A stretch of 64,000 nt of DNA from Isoetes taiwanensis (taxonomy: Eukaryota; Streptophyta; Lycopodiopsida; Isoetales; Isoetaceae). Position 1 is the stretch's first letter. Each line of letters begins with the position of its first letter. The position numbers and the translations under genes were made by a program. Positions 44,971-55,793 of the stretch are shown here, piece after piece. The DNA is taken from positions 882,009 to 946,008 of the forward strand of contig JAJEKV010000169.1 in assembly GCA_021234155.1 (NCBI GenBank), in the 5' to 3' direction. Below the pieces are notes generated by a model that saw only the letters and a program-made list of their open reading frames with translations, was not told the origin of the DNA and ran no database searches.

Positions 44971-46339
44971 GTTTATTCTGGAAGGACTTCCTTTATTAAC
45001 TGTTTTTCCATGTGTTTGATAGCTTATTCACAGGTTGGAAAGAGAAGGAACATTATCTTTCTTATGTATGTAATGAAGCGCTTCGTTTTCTTTGACCTTG
45101 GTCTTGGAGTAATGTACAAAGGATGAGAAAGAATCTGCAGAAATCACAAGTAAACCAACTAAGTTTTGCGTTCAGAATATACATTAATATCTCTATTCAA
45201 AGAAGATATAGCACCGTGTTAGTGAAAAGAGTCAGGTTAACCGCTGCTATTAAATTTATACCCTTGAAGGGGGGTTTGTATCATACTTTCATGCCACGGA
45301 TGATTGAAAGATTTAGGGGGACAAATCTCCAGTAATTGCTTCTTCTGCCAAAACTTGCCACTGTTTTAAAATTGAAACACCATTAAGTGCATAGCAATTT
45401 TGCAACTGCATTTCTAGCTTATGCATGTATGTTTACCTTTGATAACATTGGTTCTCCAAGGATCTCTGGAAGTGTATGAATAGAATGCCCTTTGGCTCTA
45501 TTATCTGGCTGGAGAAGTGGATACTACTGGAGCCTGCCCTCTGTGCCATTGAAATCTTTGAGAGGAGAGCATAAAATTTGTAAGCTTTCTGACGCAAACT
45601 TGTAAGCATAAATTTGTAAGTAAGTGATATGTAAACCTTTTTGGTCATGTCATTTCATCCTTTTGTCTGCTTTTATCCTACTCGAAGAAATATCGTGATC
45701 ATATTGATATGTAGATCAAATACATGATAACCAGATTAAGGAAACAATACAAGGCAATCATGTCTTTGTTTCTCCCTTTTATCTGAATGTTTGGATGCTC
45801 ACATGATCAAGAATTCTAAAAGATATCAAAGTATGGCATGAAAGAATCAACAGAATGACTTTACAATAAAGAGAATTTTTTGTTAAGAACGATTGATGCT
45901 TAGAGATATATGCTAAATATTGAGAGAACTTAGAAAGCTTCTGAATGCCCTTTGAAAGCTCATAATAAAACTATATGCTATTTTGCAATAACAAGTATTT
46001 ATATTGACTGTCTAGCAGGTTCTCATTTCAGTCACAAATCTCACAACATTATGAGCATCAATACATACAAGTTGGCCATACGAGAAACAAAGAGAAAGAG
46101 AACCAAACTCTTGATGAACTTAAAGAGTAATTTTATCTAGACATTTTTCTGTTCTAAGTGTTCGATGTAATCTATATATACAAGAAACTTATCGCGGCGG
46201 CAAGGCCGCCGCGAACGTTTCTCTAGTTCCAACCCGCTGAGGTTTGTCCCACTATTAACGTTCAACCTGTCAATGCAATGCATGCTTAATAATGGATTTC
46301 TATTCACAAGGGCGCGAGACCACATGTGGTAGCATTTAT
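44971..46339. other. No gene recognised
   Basis: AT-rich, with short frames only. A CGGCGGCAAGGCCGCCG inverted repeat at 46193-46209 could form a hairpin. Confidence 0.4.
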
Positions 46340-46440
46340 GAATTGCCAAACAGGCGGGATTTGAACCCACATTGTTGCCTTGTGTCCTCTTGCCCATACG
46401 ATAGATAGTTGCTGCGAGACGACCATGAGATTCCCAATGC
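46340..46440 (-). repeat. tRNA-derived SINE head 1
   Basis: The minus strand reads GTGGGTTCAAATCCCGCC (46354-46371), a near-perfect T-arm/B box, preceded by CTATCGTATGGGCAAG as possible A-box region. A related segment in opposite orientation (ATCTATCGTATGGG) occurs at 46780-46795, so this is a dispersed repeat and not a unique tRNA gene. No cloverleaf can be drawn. Confidence 0.5.
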
Positions 46441-46484
46441 TGGTATCCCTTTCTCTCTTTTATCCTCTCCTTTTTATCACCCGA

Positions 46485-46672
46485 TGCTAGTCAGTGGGGT
46501 TTGAGCCTGGATGGGTGATGCCCAGAACCAATGGCCTGACCACTAGGCTAACAACGCGATGGACCTTTTTGTTTATTTAGCTGCACCCGATGATGGGCAG
46601 TGGGCTTTGAGCCTGGACGGGGGTTTCCCATAACCATTAGCTTAACCACTTGGACGTCAACGCTGTGAGCAT
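46485..46672 (-). repeat. Two tandem tRNA-derived SINE heads
   Basis: The minus strand has two related units about 108 bp apart. The first (46560-46485) has TAGCCTAGTGGTCA (A box, close to consensus) and CAGGCTCAAACCCC (B box). The second (46672-46595) has ACGTCCAAGTGGTTAA and CAGGCTCAAAGCCC. The forms between A and B boxes align with each other (GGGCATCACCCATC versus GGGAAACCCCCGTC). They are tRNA-like promoter heads of SINEs or pseudo-tRNAs, without functional anticodon arms. Confidence 0.55.
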
Positions 46673-46992
46673 CTTTTTATCTCTGCCTCATTTGTTTAAT
46701 GTAATTTATTTGTTTAATGTTTCTAGTTTGATTTGTTGAAGAATAGATGTGGGGAACCTCATGGTAATCAAACAACATGCCATCTATCGTATGGGCCAGA
46801 AAGGGAATGGGATGAGAGATATAGAGCACGCACCTTGTTTGAAGTATGCATGGAATGGAAGTGGATCTGCCGGGTTGTCTCATCATCGCTCGCGTGGCCG
46901 CATTGGGCCACAAAAATGCCTTGCGGACTGCAATGGCGCCAGAGTTTTGTATGCAGGGGCAAGCACAGGTCTGGCTATGGCGGACATCGGAA

Positions 46993-47102
46993 TAATGGCC
47001 GCAATAAATGCAAAGTGTATTAATGGCCGCAATAAATGCAAAGTGCACACATGTCTCATCAAGTTATTAGAGTGTATTAATGGCCGCAATAAATGCAAAG
47101 TG
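46993..47102 (+). repeat. Three copies of a 25-bp repeat
   Basis: TAATGGCCGCAATAAATGCA plus AAGTG occurs at 46993-47017, 47021-47045 and 47078-47102. The last two also share the following CACACATGTC. Function unknown. Confidence 0.9.
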
Positions 47103-47379
47103 CACACATGTCGTGCTTTGATAATTTTTAAGGAATGTGGATTGATTGAGCTTAGATGGATTGATTGAGCAAGGGGAGTCACGTGGCTGTGGCTCCTCCT
47201 CAATAAATATTAACTAGGAAAATATAAAAAATGTTCCTCAAAAATATTTTTCGACACTTGGCGTGCATGCACTGGAGCATCAAAGAATCTCGAAGGATAT
47301 AATCAAAGTGTATGCATTATATATGGTTTGAAAAGGAACTCCAAAACAAATTTCACTTTTACAAAATTCAAAAGTTGGA

Positions 47380-47455
47380 CGTTCCCGTTTCCACCCATTC
47401 CCGTTCCCGTTCCCAAATTTGGGTCCAAGTTCCCGTTCCAGTTCCCGTTCCAAGT
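47380..47455 (+). repeat. Imperfect (TTCCCG)n microsatellite
   Basis: Irregular runs of TTCCCG and TTCCAG units; coding is not supported. Confidence 0.8.
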
Positions 47456-47726
47456 AGCTACGGAATGGACTCTCCTAGTCATACACATGGTTTTTGGGGG
47501 GGCTTCATGCATGTGGTTTTAGTCTAGAGTGTGAAGCTCCATAAAATGAAGGTCAGATGGATTCTTATGTCACAGACTTACTGTGCTCTTCTTTCAATAT
47601 GCTTATATGGTGATGAGGAGATATTCATTTGTATTGCTTCAAGCAAGGCCTCAACAGAAAGCATGCACAACTCTGTGTAATTATAATGACATCAATGCAA
47701 TGTCACTAATTCGATTTCTCAAAGTG

Positions 47727-49200
47727 TGTAACGGGCCTCTCGAGTTAACCTTCCAGGTAACCCGAAATTCCATCTAATCTTGCAGGAGTCAATGACAAAT
47801 TGGTATGCATGAATTGAATAATGCAATGCTACTGAAGAAATCTTGCTAAAGAATTGAATCTTTGTCCTCAAATATCAAGTTTATTAAGTAACCACAAGGC
47901 CTTGCTAAAGGCTCACAAAGATCTTCGGCATTCAACCATTCGGTTCTCAGTTGCACAATGATCCTTCAAGCCTCATGTCTATCTACTTACACCATGGACA
48001 CGAGGGTTTAGTCATAAAAACTAAGTGGGGGTTTGAGGCGTTTAGAAAATGCTGGCATAATCAACAAGAAACATGTACGTTGTACCAATCACAAGAATAA
48101 TTCTTAGACTTAGTCACCTAAAAATCACTCTGTGCTAGAAACTAGCAATGCAGTATTAGCACATAACGTGAACAATGATAATAAGAACCAGAACATCATC
48201 AAGCCATCCAAATAAGTTGTAAATGCACACGTCATAATCTTACAATAACCAAGAGACAACCATGACAAACCATAACATAACCATGAGATATCTACTCCAG
48301 TTCTATGAAGGCCATCTGTGATGATCAGGCCCTGCAGCAAATATGGGCAGGGTAAGCCTCATATGTACACACCCTCCTAGCCTGCATCCAGTGCTAGGGG
48401 ACCACTTCCAAGCCATGTAGCATGACGAAGTACCCTCGTTGAGGTGACAACGCCCGATGTCAAGAACAAGAAACAACCACGAGTCCAAGCCACCGCAAAT
48501 GGACTCCAGCCTCGGAGAATATGCACGCATGTATCAAGAAAGAACTTAGCACATGCTCCACATGTCAGTTTAAGCCACGTTTATCATCATATGATCCAAG
48601 AATCAAGAGTCATAATTCGCCTGCATTTCCTATGCATTTACCAGGAACAACATAGACAATGCCAACACTTGCAATTATATCATAGAGAACAGATTACATT
48701 CATGTTCTGTCACATTATGATGTCAAATATTCAACTAGTACATGCTAAAATAATGCAACCTTGACAAATAACCGTGGTATCCAAGCATATATCATGTCTA
48801 GATCCATTATGCAAGAACACATAGAAGGTCTAGCATTTTCCTCCCCATGGGAAAAGCTTATTCTAGGATGGCATAATATCCTATTCCCAAGCAATCATGA
48901 TATCACTACAATTTACATCAATATAAGGTACAAGGATCACCTCGCAACTACAACATGCTTCCACTAATATGTTTCTCCAGAGTCACTCTCTCCAAAAGGA
49001 GTGAACATTTTATAGAGGACTCATAAGCAATTTAGTATGTTAGCTTATTTTTCTTACTAGTAAGCATTTATTTGGCCAACAGCACTCCATGCGATTGCCA
49101 TACTCCAGAAACCCCCATAAGCTTCTCTAGGCTGCTTTATCATACATCCTCTTATTATCCAACTGAGAGATTAACGTTGTAGCTCACATTATCTCCACAG
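47727..49200 (-). repeat. LTR-like repeat D, minus-strand copy
   Basis: The reverse complement ends in GGCCCGTTACA at 47727 and aligns in order with 43544-44970 (see the blocks listed there; here GTGTACATATGAGG at 48355-48368, CCCCACTTAGT near 48025, AATAAACTTGATA near 47875). The left boundary in element sense (about 49200) is only approximate. No internal domain separates or adjoins the two copies, so they are probably two independent solo LTRs or remnants. Confidence 0.4.
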
Positions 49201-50054
49201 TTGTTTCTTAGCAGTGCAATTCCATATCATAGTTTATATTAGCATCTTAACTTCAATCTAATCACCAAGGGTACATATACATCTTTGTCTATTTTCTTAA
49301 TTAGCTTCTTGTCTCATGGAGCCGGTGGCATCTTTTGTGTCCTTGCTAGAACCTCCATGCAGCCCCATAAGCTACATGATCTCCAAGGTCTCAATTGAGT
49401 TATGGCTTCTTCCAAGCAAAACAATCTCTAAATTGTTGTTGCCAGGATCCCGTTTACTCCATACAAGGTCGCCCTACTATCTACAATTCTAAAGATTATT
49501 CCCGGACTTATTACAATAATCTTAGCTTAGTCCTTACTTCCACTTATATTCCATCATCGCAAAGGACATTCAATCCCACATTATTACATTCAAGATCACT
49601 CAGATTCCTTTAATACTCTTAATTCAATTCATTGAATCCTGATTCTTTTCCTCAACAACAAGAACAATCTAAGCAATCTAAGCATCCCCTGGTGTAAGCG
49701 GCAAACCACCCACCTGAGAACCACTTCAATAATGACCTTTCGACTCCTTCTAGTTGTTTTCTTCTCAAAATATCCCCTCCTTTTAGCTCCTAGCTTCAGG
49801 AAGCAAGCTATACAAAGAGATATAATGATGTAGTCAATTCTAACACATCTTCACTCTTTCTGCCATATCTCCTTCATACGGATGAATTTTGGCTTACCAA
49901 ATCCAATCCAAAAAGGTGATTTGAAGATCTTTCCAGCAAAGTAAAAATTACTTGAATTGGATCTAGGTTGCCGAGATATGATGCTCCAAAGTTCGGCCAG
50001 CAAGACTACCTAGAAATTGCTCCTTCTGCCTCCTTCCAGAAACCCTCATAGAAT
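49201..50054. other. No gene recognised
   Basis: AT-rich sequence with short frames only; it may include the start of the minus-strand repeat D. Confidence 0.35.
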
Positions 50055-50193
50055 CTGATGCTTTTTTGCTTTTATCACATGAATTTTATATAAACTTCTT
50101 ATACATAGTATGTATTCCTCATGTACTGATGCTTTTTTGCTTTTATCACATGAATTTTATATAAACTTCTTATACATAGTATGTATTCCTCAT
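50055..50193 (+). repeat. Two-copy 71-bp tandem repeat
   Basis: Unit 50055-50125 is repeated without a visible mismatch at 50126-50193 (68 bases). The identity implies a recent local duplication. Confidence 0.93.
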
Positions 50194-50455
50194 CAATAGG
50201 CAAATGTAAATTACATGCCTGCTAAAGATCCCATGCAATCTTCCAAGGCTCAAGTACTATCTTATGGTGGAAGCATAGAAGAGAGACAATTGTTATTTAC
50301 TGTACAAACTCTGTGTTTCTTAAAATCATAGTTACTTCATTCATTTGTCGTGCCTTGAAGGTTCTTCATCATGAAATGTCATGATTCTGCCAGTGCTCAG
50401 CAAGCATATGGAAAAAAGATTTTGCATGAAGCTAATGTGCCAAAGGCTTCACGTT

Positions 50456-50472
50456 AAAAAATCTTTTACATT
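50456..50472. other. Target-site duplication of the LINE (left)
   Basis: AAAAAATCTTTTACATT here recurs at 51520-51536 directly after the poly(A) of the LINE. Apart from the shared A run, the 11-12 bases ATCTTTTACATT are exact. Confidence 0.85.
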
Positions 50473-51519
50473 ATGCCTCAGTTTATCACCACTCTTCTCC
50501 TTTCTTGTGGGTTCCTCTACCTCCTGCGTACTTGCCCTTGGCTGCCACTGTGCATGCTCGGACGCAGGCCCGTTGGAGGCGAGCTGCTGTGCTCACCTTG
50601 GAGGATTGGTATTGGGATGGTCAGCTAGCTTCGTGGGAGTTCTTTCGAGCTCGCTTTCGCCTGAAGGACAGTGACCGGGCTATCTGGGAACAAGTGGCGG
50701 GAAGTATTCCGCTACATATACCTATAGTCCCTCAGGGTGATGTGGTGGTGCAGGTTTGGAAGGTTCATCCAGATGTTGTATCTTCTTGTTTTGTGCGGTC
50801 TTGTTACCGGGTGTTGGCTATTCATGACACTCTGCCCTTCCGGGCAAGTGGTCTCTGCGGCTTCGGGTTCTCGATGGCTTCGGTTTGGGCGTGGACATGG
50901 AGCTCACTTCCCCAAGAAGGTTCGGGTGCTTATGTGGCGGTGGTGCCACCGATCTCGGGGGTGAATGTCCTTGTGAGTCGGTTTAGGCGGGTGTGAGCCC
51001 TCTTTGCCCTTGTTGTGGCCTTCATCGTGAGGGGGGTGGAGCATTATGCGGTTTTATGCCCTCATTTGCGGGTTGCCCGGGATTGGGTCGGGGCTCGTTT
51101 GGTGAGATTGAATAGCCAACAATTCTTTGCTTCATGTGTATCACGGTGTTTGGCGCTCGTCTGGCGACAAAGCCTTGCATCTGTGCGTGGCTTGGTTGGT
51201 GTGGTTGATTTGGAAGCGGCGGTTGTGGATCTTCGGGGATTCAGTGACTGCCCCTGACCTCGATTCCTCGACTTCGGTACAAGCTATTTCAAAGCTTTTT
51301 GGTGTTCCCGGGATTAGTAGAGCGGAAGTTTTCCATTTGGCGGGACTTCTTGGGTGTGGTAGATGGTGATGGTCAGTTTGTACATCAGTAGAGTTGCAGT
51401 TGTTGTGGAGTGTCGAGGTATCACTGTCTCTTTGGGGCAGTTCTCCTTCCTCCTCACTTGCTTTGTAACATTACCATTCTTTTAATATATTGCTGACACA
51501 GTTCTTCAAAAAAAAAAAA
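50473..51519 (+). mobile_element. 5'-truncated L1-type LINE with poly(A) and target duplications
   Basis: A 1-kb insertion of the ORF2 C-terminus. The sequence near 50600 encodes LEDWYWDGQLASWEFFRARF, parallel to the SGHLLSWEAFRAEI block of the minus-strand LINE at 4.5 kb. About 50.99-51.12 kb holds the decayed zinc-binding domain (CPHLRVARDWVGARLVRLN). A non-coding 3' part with TTTTAATATATTGCTGACAC ends in about 19 A. GC content is higher than the host DNA. Several frameshifts are visible. The exact flanking duplications prove insertion by target-primed reverse transcription. Confidence 0.88.
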
Positions 51520-51589
51520 AAAAAATCTTTTACATTGTCATCATATATACAAACATTATTGAAAGCCATAGAGAATGAGTTGAAAATCA

Positions 51590-52260
51590 AACATGATCTG
51601 TACATACCCGATCGTAACATTGATTGTGTTGTTTGCTATTTGTTACGATTTTGAATTTGATTTACAAGACGACATATTTGATGTATTTGATACATTAGCT
51701 ATTTCTTGTAAGTTCTTAGTATTATTCAATAGCTCTATAAAGCCATTGTTTTTATTGAAATCGATGGAATGGCTATTTCATGCTACATTAAATACAACTG
51801 ATTTTAGATGTCTTACAAGTGAGACAACATCCAATGGTATAAGCAACACTACACTTGATATTATTACTGAACCCGAGTGACATGAGTAGTGCCATTATAT
51901 GTGGCAACCTCTCATGACAGTCGATCACTAAATATTGACAAACTTGATGACATTGACGTTGAGGAAATCGATGGCATTATTTATTATGACTTTTTGGGTG
52001 CCATTAAAATTGGTATTAGAAATGAGAATATGTATGTCTTTATTTATACAAAATTCTAACACTATGAGTGGTGTTATCATTGACCTTACGCATGATATTA
52101 TATGTGAACCTTTAGATGATGCTATATGTGATTCTATAATCGGCTTTACCATTGATATTAATGGTGGCATTGTGGTTGGTGTTGTTGGTGACGTACTAGT
52201 TGATGAACTATTTTACATTATAGGTGACATTATATGCGACTTTACATGTGAATAAGCACA
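51590..52260. repeat. Degenerate GACATTATATGTGA-type periodic sequence
   Basis: Short motifs such as GATATTATATGTGA and GTGACATTATATGCGAC recur many times without a fixed period here, and again at 52626-52720. An apparent frame (51935-52255) encodes an Ile/Asp-rich peptide that simply follows the motif. It looks like an old satellite-like or expanded sequence. Confidence 0.4.
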
Positions 52261-52526
52261 AAAATGATTGGGGGGTCTGGGGGGAGGGGGATAAATATGA
52301 TGAGATAAACTATAAGAGGAGTATGATCACAAGAAAAAGGGTAGGAAAATGTCTCCCTTCTTAGGCATGTAAAGTATACGTTGTGTTGGTTAGAGGACTC
52401 CTCAAAAAGATTTTATTCTTCTTCTTTTATAGAAGTTTGAGTTCTTGTATTGACGGGATTGGCAACCATTGCAAATCATAGGGTATTTGATTACAAATAC
52501 AACACGACCAATCATTCCTAAGTGTA

Positions 52527-52617
52527 TTCGCACTAGTCGCGCGCTGGCCATACAGGATCTGTAGGATGGGCGAATCCGACGACTTCATGGGGTATTGGGC
52601 GCGACGAGTGCGAATAA
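52527..52617. repeat. Imperfect inverted repeat (hairpin)
   Basis: TTCGCACTAGTCGCGCGC at 52528-52545 is the near reverse complement of GCGCGACGAGTGCGAA at 52599-52614, with about 53 bases between. GTGAATAAGCACAAAAATGAT (52248-52268) and GTGCGAATAAGCATAAAAAT (52608-52627) flank the segment as a direct repeat, so 52270-52605 may be an insertion. Confidence 0.55.
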
Positions 52618-52984
52618 GCATAAAAATGATATTATATGTGACGCTACATGTGACGTGGCGATTAACATTATAGGTAACAGATGTGCTGATATTATGTGAC
52701 ATTCTCGCTGCTGCATTTATGTTAGTGGGCTGCAACACCTATAACATTAGCTATTAAGAAATTTTGAGTTGCAATTCTAGGCCAAAGGGGATGCACTTAT
52801 ATACAAGGGGGGTTATGCCATATGCGTTAAAGGGGTGGCAAAAAACTCCCCGTATATGGATTTTTTTAGAAGCCAATTTTGACCCCTTCAGAATAATTTT
52901 AACCTAGGCTAGTGCCCAAAACCATAAGAAAAGGACCCCCTATCAAATATCATAACATATATATGTTCTTATGTTTGTCCTCCT

Positions 52985-53390
52985 GAATCCGGTCGTTGAT
53001 CCGAGATCCTACGGCTCACGTGGCTTTGGGACGTATCCTACGGCCCAGATGGCTTGGGAGTTTGTTTCAGATTATATGTAAGCGATCCTACGGTCCAGGT
53101 TGATCTGATCCTGATCGTCAGTCCGAGATCCTACGACTCATGTTGCTTTGGGACACATCCTACGGTGCACATGGCTTGGGGAATTATATGTAATCGATCC
53201 TACGGTCTAGGTTGATCCGATCCTGATCGTCGATCCGAGATCTTACGGCTCACGTGGCTTGGCACATATCCTACGGTGCACATGACTTTGGGAATTATAT
53301 GTAATAGATCCTATGGCTCATGTTGCTTGAATTATTGTCACGTGGTGAGATCTCAACCCTTGATCGGGTCCAAGATCCTACGGCCCAAGT
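52985..53390 (+). repeat. Minisatellite with GATCCTACGG motif (about 115-125 bp unit)
   Basis: Units begin at CCGAGATCCTACGG (about 53000), CCGAGATCCTACGA (about 53123) and CCGAGATCTTACGG (about 53236), with a fourth partial unit. Within each unit, ATCCTACGG(T/C)(C/G) recurs two to three times with CACATGGCTTGGG and ATTATATGTAA spacers. It is followed by the tRNA-like element. Confidence 0.85.
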
Positions 53391-53433
53391 TGAATGCTCA
53401 TCCCTTAGGAAAAGGCTTTTAAAATTTTTATGT

Positions 53434-53502
53434 TGTGTGGGGGATTCGAATCCTGGCCATTGACCCCCTAGCCCCCCATTCTAACCACTAGACCAAGCAT
53501 TA
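53434..53502 (-). repeat. tRNA-derived SINE head with perfect A and B boxes
   Basis: On the minus strand TGGTCTAGTGGTTAG (53495-53481) matches the A box and GGATTCGAATCCC (53453-53441) the B box. The region between (GGGGGGCTAGGGGGTC) cannot form a normal anticodon arm. An A/T-rich stretch with TTTTAAAA follows on the minus strand. I read it as a SINE head or pseudo-tRNA with an intact RNA polymerase III promoter. Confidence 0.6.
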
Positions 53503-53584
53503 ATTCCATGAATGATTTATGTTTCAAATATACTTAAGGATAATGTTCCCATTAAGATAAAATAGACTATAACATTCTAGCTAG

Positions 53585-53652
53585 TTCAAGAAAGTTCTAG
53601 AATGTTCTGGAAGGGTCTAGAAAGTTCTAGAATCTTCTAGAAAGTTCTAGAA
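53585..53652. promoter_or_regulatory. Run of 14 heat-shock-element half sites
   Basis: TTC and GAA triplets alternate every five bases from 53585 to 53652 (TTC at 53585, GAA at 53590, and so on; only 53615 reads GTC). This is the exact nTTCnnGAAnnTTC architecture bound by heat-shock factor trimers, far longer than a normal three-to-four-unit element. It sits in a larger repeat of related sequence, so it may be a satellite by origin. The nearest gene downstream is the ABC transporter, about 2.1 kb away. Confidence 0.55.
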
Positions 53653-54290
53653 CATAAGAGAATCTAGGGGGGGATCTAAGAAAATTCTTCCAGAAAGTTA
53701 CAAATTGTTCTAATAAGTTTTAGAATGTCTAGAATGTAGGGGAATCTACGGGAATGTAAGGAAATCTAGAGAAATACTTCCAGAAAGTTCTAGAATATAT
53801 TGAAAGTCTTAGAATGTTCCAGAAAGTCTTAGAATGTTCTAAAAAGTTTTAGAACGTAAAGGAATCCAGAAGAATCTAATAGAATCTAAGAAAATCTTAT
53901 AAAATGTAAGAGAATCTAGGAAAATATTTACAAGCCTAAGGAAATCTCTTAAAATCTGGGGGATCTAAGGGAATCTTCATAAAATCTAAGGGAATCTAAA
54001 AAAATGTTGATGAAATCTTAGAGTATCTAGGGGAATCTTTATAGAATCTCTTTGAATATCATATAATGTAAGGGAACCTAGGGCAATCTCATAAAGTCTA
54101 AAGGGATCTAAGGGAATCTAAGGGGATCTAGGGGGATCTTCATAGAATCTTGGAGAATCTACGGAAATCTAATGGAATCTAGATGGAATCTTATAAAATT
54201 TAGAGGAATCTCCACGAAACCTCCAAGAGAACCTTGGTAGAATCTTAGAGAATCTATGAATTTAGAGTATTCTCAAAAGATTCTTTTAGA
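53653..54290. repeat. Degenerate GAATCT / TTCTAGAA simple repeat
   Basis: Continuation of the same repeat: AGAAAGTTCTAGAAT-type units up to about 53860, then shorter GGAATCTAAGG and AGAATCTTA units to 54290. Further GAA/TTC pairs with 5-bp spacing occur at 53778-53800 and 53815-53845. No coding. Confidence 0.75.
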
Positions 54291-55793
54291 ATGTAGGGCA
54301 CGACAAGAACTTGCAGCATAGGAACATGCTAAAACTCGGACATGCACCGTAGGACGCATTAAATTTCTTGTATATGTATGTAAATAGGTAAAAAAAAAAC
54401 CCCTCGCCATGCATGCAGATATGCAAAGAAACAGTGAACCCCCCTTGTTCTAGGCATGAAATTGACATAATCAACAACGCTAATTGACCCCTTCTCTTAT
54501 AGTGTAAGTGATACCCCTTAATAGAAATACTTTATGCGGTATATATATGAGACATTTGGTGGAACACATGATAAGGAATTTTTTGTTATGAAAAATAGTA
54601 GATAAGGGGCTTTTGCCTAACCCTGGGAATGCAAATGACACTCCAAAATACATATAGACGAATCCCCTGGGTTTCTATACCACTGATGCCATAAGCTAAG
54701 AAGTGAGTGAGTGCAGGCCTCATCAGGGGTAGTCTGGGCTGAGAATGAAGTGGCTGAGTACGAGTCTCATATTGTGTTGTGTAATCTGTGTTTGTAAATG
54801 AATCGATATATGTCCTAAGGGATGCTGCAAATGTGGTATGATGTTAAAACTACTCATCAACTATGTACAACAGACTGATTACCTACTATATCTGTACCCA
54901 AGGAGGGACATAAAAACTAACACAATTTATACTTGTCGGGTTTTGGCAGAAAGAGAGTATGAAATGTATGTACGTATGTAATATACAAACAATGTAGGTC
55001 CCAAGGTGCAAAGGTAGACGAAAACAAAACAAGCTTGTTTCCCTATAGTGCCATCATTGACAATAAAAAGAAGTTGCTCGAAATAAGGGAAATCCCATTG
55101 GTTTAGCAGTATGATAGACATGGCCTGTCTATGCCACCCCAAGAGGGAAATGCTGGTGGTTAGTATAGTGTTGGTATAGCATACTTCAAAAATATCCCAT
55201 GTATGTAATTGTGCATACAATACAAAATCATGTCATTGTCATTATGAAGTCAAATGGCTGTGCGATAGCAGTTGTAGTGCATTTTGTTACCTTGTGTCAA
55301 GCACCTTAATGTCACATCCAAAAGGGAAAAAAGTCTGCAACCATTAGACGCATCATGTTTAAACCAGGGGCATAATCCTGGTATATTATCTGGATCTTTG
55401 TTAACCACTAACCTAGCATTTTATGAATGCACTTTTTATCGAATTGTTGGCGTGAACTGCAAGTTACTTTAATCATAATAATATAACCTATATAAGGCTG
55501 GTTTAACATGACCATAATGTTGCTTTCTTTCTCCTAAAAGCCTTTGCGTAGATTTGGTTTAGAATAAATAAAGGGAAGCCCTTTTTCCTAAAATAAAAAC
55601 CCAATCTATTAGTCTAAAAATTAATAGCATCGGGCTCTGAATTATTTGAGAGAGGGTGTTAAGACTGTCTGAACTAGAAAAAGTCTGGAATTATTGCTTT
55701 CGTGTTCTGGAGGAAGACTAAAGCTCGATCCAGCTCTGAACAACAGGCATCTAACATTTCCATCACATTTCTCGACTTGGTGAGACCCAGAAG
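54291..55793. other. Upstream region of the ABC transporter gene
   Basis: No coding block or transposon end was recognised. It should contain the promoter and 5' UTR of the transporter gene, since the first exon starts at 55794. Confidence 0.45.
55489..55496 (+). promoter_or_regulatory. Candidate TATA box for the transporter gene
   Basis: TATATAAG lies about 300 bases upstream of the first candidate ATG. It is a plausible but unproven core promoter. Confidence 0.3.

Noticed and set aside
46340-46672. Functional tRNA genes
   Set aside because: B boxes are good, but no acceptor stem or anticodon arm can be formed and related copies exist in both orientations; better read as SINE heads.
51935-52255. 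Ile/Asp-rich 106-codon frame as a gene
   Set aside because: It follows the GACATTATATGTGA motif repetition and has no start context or domain.
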